A DNA stretch of 15,944 bases, from the NCBI GenBank assembly GCA_012838715.1, contig DUOR01000246.1:1-15944 (forward strand), written 5' to 3'. Below, piece by piece: positions 8,582-15,207 of the stretch. The notes beneath the pieces were generated by a model. That model did not search any database. It was given only the letters and a program-made list of their open reading frames with translations, and was not told where the DNA came from. A program made the position numbers and the translations under genes. Within the stretch, counting starts at the first letter, position 1, and each line of letters starts with the position of its first letter. The DNA comes from Actinomycetales bacterium (GTDB lineage Bacteria > Actinomycetota > Actinomycetes > Mycobacteriales > Mycobacteriaceae).

Positions 8582-10177
8582 ATGCCGGGGAGCCCGGAGG
8601 GGACGCCCTCGCCGTCGCCCGCGCCCGCCTTTCTCGTCGCGGGCTGCACGTCCGACGCGGGGAAGTCGGTGATCGTGGCGGGGCTGTGCCGCCTGCTGGC
8701 GCGCCGCGGCGTGTCGGTGGCGCCGTTCAAGGCGCAGAACATGTCGAACAACTGCGCAGTCACCCCGGACGGCGGTGAAATCGGGCGGGCCCAGGCGCTG
8801 CAGGCGCTGGCCTGCGGCCTCGAGCCCAGCGTCGACTTCAACCCCGTGCTGCTCAAGCCGGGTTCCGACCAGACCAGCCAGGTCGTGGTCCGCGGCAAAG
8901 CCGAGGGCAACGTGTCGGCGCTGACGTACCGGGAGCGCCGCCGCGCCCTCCGCGACGTGACCACCGACTGCCTCGCCGACCTGCGGCGCCGGTACGACGT
9001 CGTCGTCTGCGAGGGCGCCGGCAGCCCCGCCGAGGTGAACCTCCGCGAATCGGACATCGCGAACATGGGCCTCGCCGAGGCCGCCGACCTGCCCGTCCTC
9101 GTCGTGGGCGACATCGATCGGGGCGGGGTCCTGGCCCACTTCGTCGGCACGCACGCGATTCTGGGGGAAGAGGATCGCGAGCGGATCACCGGCTTCGTGG
9201 TGAACAAGTTCCGCGGCGCGGAGGAGCTGCTCACGCCCGGCCTCGACGCCGTGTCCGGGCGCACCGGCGTGCCCGTCCTCGGCGTGCTGCCGTTCGTGCG
9301 CGGCCTGTGGATCGACGCCGAGGATTCGCTGGGCACCGTCGCTTCCCGGCCGATTGGGCCGGCGACGCGGCCGCTCGGCACCGACACACTCACCGTCGCC
9401 GCCGTGCGCCTGCCTCGCGTGTCCAACGCCACCGACGTCGAGGCGCTGGCCGCCGAACCCGGCGTCCGCGTCGAATGGACCGACGACCCGTCGACGATTG
9501 CGCGCGCCGACCTGGTGGTGCTCCCCGGCACGAAGGCCACCCTCAACGACCTGCGGTGGCTGCGAGGGTCGGGGCTTGCCGACGCCGTGGTGCGGCGCGC
9601 CGCCGGAGGGGCGCCGACCCTCGGGATCTGCGGAGGCTTCCAGATGATGTGCGCCACCATCGTCGACGACGTCGAAAGCGCCGGCCGGGCCGAGGGCCTG
9701 GGCATCTTCGACGCGGACATCGTCTTCGCCGGGGACAAGACCCTCATCCACCACGCGGACGGTTCCTACGAGGTCCACAACGGCCAGGTCGCCCGGAGCA
9801 CAGAGCAGCCGTGGCTGCCGGGGGGGAGTGCGGTGGGCGGTGAAGGCGCGGTGGGCGGTGAGGGCGCTGTGGGCGGTGAAGGGTCACTGTCCGGTGAAGG
9901 CGCGCTGTCCGGTGAAGGCGCGCAGCCCGGCGAAGGCGCGCGGCGCGGAAACCTCTTCGGCACCCACCGCCACGGGCTACTGGAGAACAACGAGTTCCGG
10001 CGGCGTTTCCTGAATGAGGTGGCCGTCGCCGTCGGCCGGGACGGCTTCGTCGTCGCCCCCGACACCGACTTCCGGGCGGAGCGGCTGCGCCAGCTCGACC
10101 TGATTGCGGACGCCGTCGAAAAGCACCTCGCCGGCCCCGCCCTCGCCGCGGCGACCGGCGTACCGGAGCTGGGCTGA
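8582..10177 (+). CDS. cobQ: Cobyric acid synthase CobQ (glutamine-hydrolysing)
   Basis: CobQ amidates carboxylates b, d, e and g of adenosylcobyrinic acid a,c-diamide, using glutamine and ATP, in late cobalamin synthesis. The product has 531 residues. The N-terminal ATP-binding domain has [10 protein letters not shown] (residues 20-29), then FKAQNMSNN and [30 protein letters not shown] follows. The C-terminal class I amidotransferase domain has the nucleophile Cys350 in GICGGFQMM and His464 in [10 protein letters not shown], where the family usually reads GTYLHG. Six hexapeptide repeats occupy residues 417-452 just before this His. Without them the length would be about 495, normal for the family. 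I chose ATG 8582 for its GGGGG ribosome site eight bases upstream. GTG 8567 and GTG 8579 are in-frame alternatives. It is the only complete B12 gene in the window. Confidence 0.94.
   Translation: MPGSPEGTPSPSPAPAFLVAGCTSDAGKSVIVAGLCRLLARRGVSVAPFKAQNMSNNCAVTPDGGEIGRAQALQALACGLEPSVDFNPVLLKPGSDQTSQVVVRGKAEGNVSALTYRERRRALRDVTTDCLADLRRRYDVVVCEGAGSPAEVNLRESDIANMGLAEAADLPVLVVGDIDRGGVLAHFVGTHAILGEEDRERITGFVVNKFRGAEELLTPGLDAVSGRTGVPVLGVLPFVRGLWIDAEDSLGTVASRPIGPATRPLGTDTLTVAAVRLPRVSNATDVEALAAEPGVRVEWTDDPSTIARADLVVLPGTKATLNDLRWLRGSGLADAVVRRAAGGAPTLGICGGFQMMCATIVDDVESAGRAEGLGIFDADIVFAGDKTLIHHADGSYEVHNGQVARSTEQPWLPGGSAVGGEGAVGGEGAVGGEGSLSGEGALSGEGAQPGEGARRGNLFGTHRHGLLENNEFRRRFLNEVAVAVGRDGFVVAPDTDFRAERLRQLDLIADAVEKHLAGPALAAATGVPELG
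9830..9937 (+). repeat. Six 18-bp tandem units inside cobQ
   Basis: Six consecutive 18-nt units encode the hexapeptides AVGGEG (three times), [12 protein letters not shown] and AQPGEG. Units two and three differ only at silent positions, while the last three drift together. A run of seven G bases lies just upstream at 9820-9826. The array stays in frame with cobQ and falls in a loop of the amidotransferase domain between the conserved YEVHNGQV region and the catalytic His. Confidence 0.95.
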
Positions 10178-10211
10178 CGCACCGCCGCCTCGGCAGGCCC
10201 GCGACGTAGCC

Positions 10212-10295
10212 GTCGCGCCGGTGAAGTCGGCGACCGATAAAGCTGTCGCGCCGGTGACGCTGTCGCGCCGATGAAACTGTCGCGCCGGCTTCCCG
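10212..10295 (+). repeat. Decayed 17-bp tandem repeat downstream of cobQ
   Basis: GTCGCGCCG begins at 10212, 10245, 10262 and 10279, so the last three copies are spaced exactly 17 bp. The unit is roughly GTCGCGCCGRTGAAACT. A diverged copy with an insertion (GTCGGCGACCGATAAAGCT) fills 10226-10244, giving about five units in total. The array begins 34 bp after the cobQ stop. I see no credible reading frame in it. Confidence 0.8.
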
Positions 10296-10420
10296 CTCCG
10301 AGAACGTGCACTGTCAGATCTGCTGCTCCGTCGTTCGCGAGGCGGTTTCGGGGGATCGCTTCAGAATGGCCGTAGCGGCGATAACGGGGGACGAATGGAC
10401 ACGAGGCCCGGAATGGGGCC

Positions 10421-10467
10421 GACCCCCGGAAAACCCGGTTGACGTGCGATTCCGGGGGTCTTCGTTT
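10421..10467 (+). terminator. Terminator-like hairpin, plus strand
   Basis: GACCCCCGGAA (10421-10431) and TTCCGGGGGTC (10450-10460) form a perfect 11-bp stem around an 18-nt loop, followed by TTCGTTT and then a T-rich stretch. It lies 243 bp after the cobQ stop and is the first terminator-like structure downstream of it. The interrupted T-run makes it weaker than the others in this window. Confidence 0.5.
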
Positions 10468-10502
10468 CCGTGCATTTTTCGTCGCCCCCGGCTCGTCGAA
10501 AG

Positions 10503-10661
10503 GATCCGGAGCGGCACCAAGATCGCGGTTATTCGTGAAAATCGCGGGAAGGCATAACCGCCAGCTTGGTAGATATTTCGCGAAACTCACCAAGTTGGGA
10601 GTTTTCGATGTCCCGGAAAAGAAGGAATAACCGCGATCTTGGTGAGCGCTGCTCTCGGATC
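10503..10661. other. Structured inverted-repeat element, unknown type
   Basis: The core arms are a perfect 20-bp inverted repeat: CACCAAGATCGCGGTTATTC at 10515-10534 and its complement at 10625-10644, 90 bp apart. Imperfect outer arms extend to GATCCG (10503-10508) and CGGATC (10656-10661). Two further related arms lie inside. ATAACCGCCAGCTTGGT at 10554-10570 matches 15 of 17 bases of the right arm. CTCACCAAG at 10586-10594 pairs perfectly with CTTGGTGAG at 10638-10646. The segment is visibly AT-richer than its surroundings. The four arms can pair either as two hairpins or as one long stem. It could be a small non-autonomous mobile element or a structured RNA. I found no clear target-site duplication and no reading frame. 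Confidence 0.75.
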
Positions 10662-10696
10662 TGCGATATGGCGATCGAAGGGACCGAAATTCATAG

Positions 10697-10725
10697 AAAA
10701 CCCCGCCGGCCGGAGGGCGGCGGGG
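10697..10725 (-). terminator. Rho-independent terminator of the mtr transcript
   Basis: CCCCGCCG (10701-10708) and CGGCGGGG (10718-10725) form an 8-bp GC stem with a 9-nt loop. On the minus strand it is followed by TTTTCT. It lies about 150 bp beyond the mtr stop. Confidence 0.75.
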
Positions 10726-10877
10726 CTCCGATGGGACGTGCGGGAAGCGTGGGGCGCGAGGGGTTCCGGTGGGACGCGCGGGGCGCGTTGGGGGCGGGGT
10801 CTCGGCGGGCAGGGTTCCGGTGGGGCCCCGGCGCGGGGAGCCCGGCCGGGGGGTCCGGCGCGAGGCAGGCGGGAGGC
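10726..10877. other. Very G-rich 3' flank of mtr, no gene seen
   Basis: This stretch separates the mtr stop from its terminator. It is extremely G-rich on the plus strand and contains a 13-bp direct repeat, GGGTTCCGGTGGG, at 10761-10773 and 10812-10824. Open frames through it reflect base composition. It probably forms the 3' untranslated end of the mtr mRNA. Confidence 0.6.
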
Positions 10878-12347
10878 TTAGTCGAACTCGAGGCCCAGCA
10901 GCGCGTTCTCGATGACCTCCGGCAGGGCCGGGTGGATCCAGTGCTGCTTGGCGGCGACCTCGCGGGCGTCGAGGTCGAACGCCATCATCTGGATGCACTG
11001 CTGCACCAGGGTCGCGGCCTGCTCGCCGATGAAATGCGCGCCGAGGAGCTTGCCGGTCTTCTTGTCGGCGATAAGCTTCGCGAAACCGTCGCCGTCCTCG
11101 AGGGCCCAACCGTAGGCGACGTCGCCGTAGTTCTGGACCTTCACCGTGATCTCGGTGCCGTTCTCGGCGGCCCACGCGGCGGCCTCGCCCTCCGTCATGC
11201 CGACCTGGCCGATCTGCGGGTGCGAGAACACCGCCGACGGGATGAAACGGTGGTCGAAGCTGCGCAGGTCGCCGGCGCGAGCGGAATCGCCGGCACCCGC
11301 GGCGTCGCCGGCATCCGCGCCCTCGCCGCGCGCGGCGAGCACGTTGTGGAACACGACCTTCGCCTCGTGGTTGGCGATGTGCTTCAGCTGGTGCTCGCTG
11401 GACACGTCGCCCAGGGCCCAGACGCCCTCGGCGGTGGTGCGGCCGTGCTCGTCGACGACGATGCGGCCGTCGTCGTGCATGTCGATGCCGCCGGCGGCGA
11501 GGTTCATCTCGTCGCCGTTGGGCAGGCGGCCCGTGGCGACGAGGAAAGCGTCGCCGGTGACGGTGGTGCCGTCGGAAAGCTTGGCGACGACGCGGCCGGA
11601 CTCCTCGGACACCTCATCGATCTGGGTGTTCAGGCGGACGTCCCACGTACGCGACGCGACCTCGGTGAAGCGCTCCGACACCTGCTCGTCGGAGCTGCGG
11701 TTCATGGCGCCGGACCGCACGATGACGTGGACCTTCGTGCCCAGCGAGGAGAAGACGTGGGCGAACTCGGTGGCGATGAAGCCGCCGCCGAGGATGATCA
11801 TTTCCTCGGGCAGCTTCTCCAGCCGCATGACGTTCTCGTTGGTCAGGTAGGGGACGCCCGCCTCCTTGATGAAGCTGGGCACGTGCGGGCGGGAGCCGGC
11901 GGCGACGATGATCTGGTCGGCCGTGATCTCCATCTCCTCGTCGCCCTGGCCGGTGCGGATGCGCCGCGGCCCGACGAACGTGGCGTGGCGGTCGTACACC
12001 GTGATGTGCGGGGTCTCGGGGCCGCGCCGGTACGCCTCGCCGCCGGAGGCGATGGGGTCGATGCGGCGGCCGAACACGCGCTGCTTGATCTGGTCCCAGT
12101 CCACGGAATCGAGCGTGGCGTGGACGCCCAGGCGCTCCGCCTCGGCGACGTTGCGGGCGGCGTCGGCGGCCAGCACGAACATCTTCGTGGGGATGCAGCC
12201 GACGTTGAGGCACGTGCCGCCGAACCTGCCCTTCTCCACCAGCGCGATGTTCATGCCATCGAAGGCGGGGGAAGGGATGGAGTTGCCGGACCCGGCGCCG
12301 ATGATGATGAGGTCGTAGTGGCGGGCGTCGGCCTGTTCGGTGGTCAA
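10878..12347 (-). CDS. mtr: Mycothione reductase
   Basis: Mtr is an NADPH-dependent flavoprotein disulfide reductase that returns mycothione to mycothiol, the main actinobacterial low-molecular-weight thiol. The product has 489 residues. The FAD-binding GAGSGN lies at residues 17-22. The redox pair Cys46 and Cys51 sits in GGTCLNVGCIPTK. A second dinucleotide motif, ILGGGFIATEFA, binds NADPH, and ATGRLPNGD precedes the ALGDVSS FAD motif. The dimer-interface catalytic dyad is H472-E477 in HWIHPALPEVIENALLGL. The start is a TTG (complement of 12345-12347) with AGGAG five bases upstream. A low-complexity insert at residues 343-360, rich in Gly, Ala and Asp, makes it longer than the roughly 460-residue relatives. 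It lies 48 bp after the hydrolase gene, as Rv2855 adjoins Rv2854. Confidence 0.94.
   Translation of the reverse strand: MTTEQADARHYDLIIIGAGSGNSIPSPAFDGMNIALVEKGRFGGTCLNVGCIPTKMFVLAADAARNVAEAERLGVHATLDSVDWDQIKQRVFGRRIDPIASGGEAYRRGPETPHITVYDRHATFVGPRRIRTGQGDEEMEITADQIIVAAGSRPHVPSFIKEAGVPYLTNENVMRLEKLPEEMIILGGGFIATEFAHVFSSLGTKVHVIVRSGAMNRSSDEQVSERFTEVASRTWDVRLNTQIDEVSEESGRVVAKLSDGTTVTGDAFLVATGRLPNGDEMNLAAGGIDMHDDGRIVVDEHGRTTAEGVWALGDVSSEHQLKHIANHEAKVVFHNVLAARGEGADAGDAAGAGDSARAGDLRSFDHRFIPSAVFSHPQIGQVGMTEGEAAAWAAENGTEITVKVQNYGDVAYGWALEDGDGFAKLIADKKTGKLLGAHFIGEQAATLVQQCIQMMAFDLDAREVAAKQHWIHPALPEVIENALLGLEFD
11268..11321 (-). repeat. Three 18-bp imperfect tandem units inside mtr
   Basis: Units begin at 11268, 11286 and 11304 and share a TCGCCGGC core. 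On the coding strand they give GADAGD, AAGAGD and SARAGD. A degenerate fourth unit may start at 11322. The array is in frame and lies in a surface-type linker before the interface domain (RFIPSAVFSHPQIGQVG). Confidence 0.8.
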
Positions 12348-12352
12348 TTGTG

Positions 12353-12357
12353 CTCCT
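12353..12357 (-). promoter_or_regulatory. Ribosome binding site fixing the TTG start of mtr
   Basis: AGGAG on the minus strand, with a five-base spacer, precedes the rare TTG start at 12347. There is no competing ATG or GTG close enough to the conserved FAD motif. Confidence 0.8.
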
Positions 12358-12364
12358 GTGTCGG

Positions 12365-12392
12365 GGACCCCGGGCGGGGTCCGGTGTACCGG
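12365..12392 (-). other. Intercistronic hairpins between hydrolase and mtr
   Basis: GGACCCC and GGGGTCC (12365-12382) form a 7-bp stem with a 4-nt loop. Next to it CCGGT and ACCGG (12381-12392) form a second small palindrome. Neither is followed by a T-run. They lie between the hydrolase stop and the mtr ribosome site and could tune differential expression of a shared mRNA. Confidence 0.35.
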
Positions 12393-12395
12393 TGG

Positions 12396-13439
12396 TTAAT
12401 CCGCCGCCGGGGTGGGGGCGTGTTCGCGGAGGAAACCGAGGGTTTCGGACAGCGCCTGCGCGCGGGCGTGCTCCAGCGAAAGGAACACGTCGTGGCGGGC
12501 GCCGGGGATGGCCACGTTCGTGGCACCCGATCCGAGGCAACGCGTCCGGGCGGCAATCTGTTCCACGTCGAGGACGGCGTCCGCGGTGTCGAGGGCGGGG
12601 GAGTACGGCTGGTTGATGACGGAGCGGTCCGAATGCAGCACCAGGCAGGGCACCCCGACCTCGATGCCGGCGTGGACGGTGCGCTGCGCGTCGAGGATGG
12701 CCTGCAGCCACGACCAGGTCTTCACGTGGCCGGCGAGCGGCTTGAACGTCAGGTCGTAGTCCCATTCGCCGCTGCGGCTGCGGTGAATCGACTCGCCGTA
12801 CGCGCCGAGGCCCTTGTCGGGGGTGAGCTTGTCCGGCAGGCGCCGGGACATCACCTTCGCCGCGAGCTTGACGACGAACCGCTGGACGGTCCGGTACTGC
12901 AGGTCGATCCACGGGGAATTGAGGATCGCCCCGGCGATCTTCGCGTGCCGCGCGGGGTCGGAGGTGCGGATCCGATCGAGCCACAGCGACACGATGAGGC
13001 CACCCGTCGAGTGCGCGATCGGCGTCACCGACGGGTGCCCTGCGCCGACGATGAGGTCGAGCGCCGCACCCAGGTCCGCGTCGTAAAGCGCAAGATCGGT
13101 GGCATGGTGCCAGCGCTGGCCCGGCCGGCGCGACCGGCCGCACTTGCGGAGGTCGACCGCGTACACCGCGTAACCCTCCGCGTGCAGGGCCTCCGCGACG
13201 TGCGCCTGGAAGAAGTAGTCCGTCATCCCGTGCACCCACAGGACCGCCGGGCGGGCCGCGAAACTGGCGTCGGCACCCTCGGAAGGGTCGAAACGGACGA
13301 CGGTCGCGTAAATGTCCGTCTCCCCGTCCGGGTCCGTGCCCAACTCCAAAGTCGTTGCGGTGAAACCCTTCCCGAGAAAATCGGGTACCCAATCGGGGGT
13401 ATCGGCGGGAATGGTTGACGAGGAATCGGTGATGGTCAC
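12396..13439 (-). CDS. Alpha/beta hydrolase (serine lipase/esterase-like)
   Basis: This is a predicted cytosolic serine hydrolase of 347 residues, of the monoacylglycerol-lipase-like type. No signal peptide is seen. The oxyanion-hole motif is H70-G71 in VLWVHGMTDY. The nucleophile is Ser144 in IAHSTGGL, where the usual first glycine of GxSxG is alanine. The probable acid is D271 (LVLHSDRS) and the probable histidine is H316 (PGARHDVF). The start is GTG (complement of 13437-13439), with a -10 hexamer seven bases upstream and no clear Shine-Dalgarno. It sits next to mtr and faces away from mqo, the same layout as Rv2854 in M. tuberculosis. The substrate is unknown. The mtr neighbourhood is conserved but gives no direct evidence of a thiol-related role. 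Confidence 0.85.
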   Translation of the reverse strand: MTITDSSSTIPADTPDWVPDFLGKGFTATTLELGTDPDGETDIYATVVRFDPSEGADASFAARPAVLWVHGMTDYFFQAHVAEALHAEGYAVYAVDLRKCGRSRRPGQRWHHATDLALYDADLGAALDLIVGAGHPSVTPIAHSTGGLIVSLWLDRIRTSDPARHAKIAGAILNSPWIDLQYRTVQRFVVKLAAKVMSRRLPDKLTPDKGLGAYGESIHRSRSGEWDYDLTFKPLAGHVKTWSWLQAILDAQRTVHAGIEVGVPCLVLHSDRSVINQPYSPALDTADAVLDVEQIAARTRCLGSGATNVAIPGARHDVFLSLEHARAQALSETLGFLREHAPTPAAD

Positions 13440-13446
13440 GCCCCAC

Positions 13447-13452
13447 AGCCTA
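13447..13452 (-). promoter_or_regulatory. -10 element of the hydrolase gene (leaderless)
   Basis: The minus strand reads TAGGCT here, fitting TANNNT, and ends seven bases before the GTG at 13439. It probably drives a leaderless hydrolase-mtr transcript. Confidence 0.5.
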
Positions 13453-13480
13453 GTGCCACCCCGAAAGGCCCCGCCCGCTG

Positions 13481-13512
13481 TTGTGACACAATGGATTGGA
13501 AACAGTGTGTCA
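13481..13512. promoter_or_regulatory. Palindromes in the hydrolase/mqo divergent region
   Basis: TTGTGACACAA (13481-13491) is a perfect 11-bp palindrome. TGACAC within it also forms a 6-bp inverted repeat with GTGTCA at 13507-13512. It lies upstream of mqo and about 40 bp behind the hydrolase start. The half-sites recall CRP-family boxes, but the spacing is too short for a GlxR site. The regulator is unknown. Confidence 0.35.
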
Positions 13513-13568
13513 GTCCGGGGGACGTGCCCTGCGCCGCCCGATTACAAGCATGAAGGATGTTGACGGCA

Positions 13569-15065
13569 GTGTCTGAAAACAAGCTTCCCGCCCGCGTCGG
13601 TGACGAAGTCGATGTCGCGCTGATCGGAGCGGGCGTGATGAGCGCGACGCTCGGCGTGCTCCTCAACGAGCTCGAGCCCGGTTGGTCCCAGATCATCTTC
13701 GAGGGACTCGACCAGCCCGCGGAAGAATCCTCCTCCCCGTGGAACAACGCGGGCACCGGCCACGCTGCCCTGTGCGAGCTGAACTACACCCCGGAATCGA
13801 ACGGCAAGATCGACAAGAGCAAGGCTCTGAAGATCAACGAGCAGTTCCAGGTGTCCCGCCAGCTGTGGACCACCCTCGTCGAGGACGGCGTGATCACCGA
13901 CCCGGCCGCGTTCATCGCGCCGGTCGACCACTCCACCTTCGCCCAGGGCGCCGACCAGATCGCCTACATGCGCAACCGCTACGAGGCCCTGAAGACCGAG
14001 CCGCTCTTCCACGACCAGGAGCTCATCGAGGACAAGGACCGCTTCTCCGAGTACCTCCCGCTGATGGCCGAGGGCCGCGACTTCTCGACCCCCGTGTCGA
14101 CCATCCGCAACCCCAACGGCACCGACGTCAACTTCGGCGCACTGACCAAGCAGTACCTGGCGGCCCTGTCCGACCGTGGCACCGAGATCCGCTACGGCCA
14201 CAAGGTCACCAACATCACCCGTGAAGGCGCCAAGTGGGTCATCACGGTGAAGAACAAGCACACCGGCGACACCCGCACCGTCCGCGCGAACTTCGTGTTC
14301 GTCGGCGCCGGTGGCCAGGCGCTGCCGCTGCTGCAGAAGTCCGGCATCCCCGAGATCCGCGGCTACGGCGGCTTCCCGGTGTCCGGCCAGTGGCTGCGCT
14401 GCACCAACGAGGAGCTCATCGAGCAGCACAACGCCAAGGTCTACGGCAAGGCCTCCGTCGGCGCCCCGCCGATGTCCGTGCCGCACCTGGACACCCGCGT
14501 CATCGACGGCAAGCGCGGCCTGATGTTCGGCCCGTACGCCGGCTGGACCCCCAAGTTCCTGAAGACCGGCTCCAACCTGGACCTGTTCAAGTCCATCCGC
14601 CCGGGCAACATCCCGTCGCTCCTCGGCGTCGGCGCCAAGGAGATGGGCCTGACCAAGTACCTGATCACCGAGGTGCTCAAGAACTTCGACGCCCGCATGG
14701 ACTCCCTGCGCGAGTACGTGCCCAACGCCCGCAACGAGGACTGGGAGCTCATCACCGCCGGTCAGCGCGTGCAGGTGATCAAGCCGGCGAAGGCCCCGAA
14801 GTTCGGTTCCCTCGAGTTCGGCACCGCCGTCATCAACTCCGCCGACGGCACCATCGCCGGCCTGATGGGCGCCTCCCCGGGCGCCTCCATCGCCCCGGCG
14901 GTCATGATTGACCTGCTGGAGCGCTGCTTCGGCCCGAAGATGGCCGACTGGTCGCCGAAGCTGAAGGAGATGATCCCCTCCTACGGCGTCAAGCTTTCCG
15001 ACGACGCCGGCCTGTACAAGCAGGTCTGGGACGCCTCGCAGAAGGCGCTGAAGCTGGAGCGCTAA
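13569..15065 (+). CDS. mqo: Malate:quinone oxidoreductase
   Basis: Mqo is a membrane-associated FAD enzyme that oxidises malate to oxaloacetate and passes electrons to menaquinone, the main malate-oxidising step of the TCA cycle in corynebacteria. The product has 498 residues. The FAD-binding [11 protein letters not shown] lies at about residues 19-29. Family motifs include [41 protein letters not shown], the PVSGQWLRC region and [11 protein letters not shown] near the end. It closely resembles C. glutamicum Mqo as I recall that sequence. I chose GTG 13569 because [20 protein letters not shown] matches the usual N-terminus and GAAGGA lies 11 bases upstream. An ATG at 13557 overlaps that ribosome site. 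mqo has its own intergenic region and a strong terminator, so it is probably monocistronic. Confidence 0.96.
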   Translation: MSENKLPARVGDEVDVALIGAGVMSATLGVLLNELEPGWSQIIFEGLDQPAEESSSPWNNAGTGHAALCELNYTPESNGKIDKSKALKINEQFQVSRQLWTTLVEDGVITDPAAFIAPVDHSTFAQGADQIAYMRNRYEALKTEPLFHDQELIEDKDRFSEYLPLMAEGRDFSTPVSTIRNPNGTDVNFGALTKQYLAALSDRGTEIRYGHKVTNITREGAKWVITVKNKHTGDTRTVRANFVFVGAGGQALPLLQKSGIPEIRGYGGFPVSGQWLRCTNEELIEQHNAKVYGKASVGAPPMSVPHLDTRVIDGKRGLMFGPYAGWTPKFLKTGSNLDLFKSIRPGNIPSLLGVGAKEMGLTKYLITEVLKNFDARMDSLREYVPNARNEDWELITAGQRVQVIKPAKAPKFGSLEFGTAVINSADGTIAGLMGASPGASIAPAVMIDLLERCFGPKMADWSPKLKEMIPSYGVKLSDDAGLYKQVWDASQKALKLER

Positions 15066-15094
15066 TCGCGTCCGCGTACTTTGGTGCGCGTGGG

Positions 15095-15130
15095 GCGGGC
15101 CCGGGACTTTGTTCCCGGGCCCGCTCTTTT
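15095..15130 (+). terminator. Strong Rho-independent terminator of mqo
   Basis: GCGGGCCCGGGA (15095-15106) and TCCCGGGCCCGC (15113-15124) form a perfect 12-bp stem with a 6-nt loop, followed by TCTTTTTCGCTTT. It lies 29 bases after the mqo stop and is the clearest terminator in the window. Confidence 0.95.
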
Positions 15131-15161
15131 TCGCTTTCATGTGGGCGACCACCCGCTGCGA

Positions 15162-15178
15162 TAGGGGCACCCTACCGT
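15162..15178 (+). promoter_or_regulatory. Candidate operator and -10 of the chelatase gene
   Basis: TAGGG-GCA-CCCTA (15162-15174) is a perfect 5-bp inverted repeat. It overlaps TACCGT (15173-15178), which fits the TANNNT -10 pattern seen at other genes here. Transcription from it would leave a short leader containing the AGGG ribosome site at 15197-15200. The arrangement is compatible with repression by an unknown factor. Confidence 0.35.
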
Positions 15179-15207
15179 CGGCCGTGCGGGGGCGGCAGGG
15201 TATGAAT

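Noticed and set aside
10306..10557. An 83-codon plus-strand open frame in the cobQ-mtr gap
   Set aside because: It crosses the 10421-10460 hairpin and enters the inverted repeat, with no ribosome site and no domain-like pattern. The minus-strand frame at 10314-10520 fails for the same reasons.
10503..10661. Integron attC site or CRISPR repeat
   Set aside because: The arms lack the GTTRRRY/RYYYAAC cores of attC. There are no evenly spaced identical repeats with unique spacers, and no cas gene or integrase nearby.
10566..13418. A 950-codon plus-strand open frame
   Set aside because: It runs antisense through mtr and the hydrolase gene and starts inside the inverted-repeat element. No recognisable domain; a GC-rich shadow frame.
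13481..13491. TTGTGACACAA as a GlxR/CRP box
   Set aside because: The TGTG and CACA half-sites are separated by one base, whereas the CRP-family consensus needs about six to eight.
15162..15174. TAGGGGCACCCTA as a DtxR iron box
   Set aside because: The DtxR core TTAGGTTAGCCTAA has a different internal spacing and sequence. Only the outer TAGG/CCTA letters agree.
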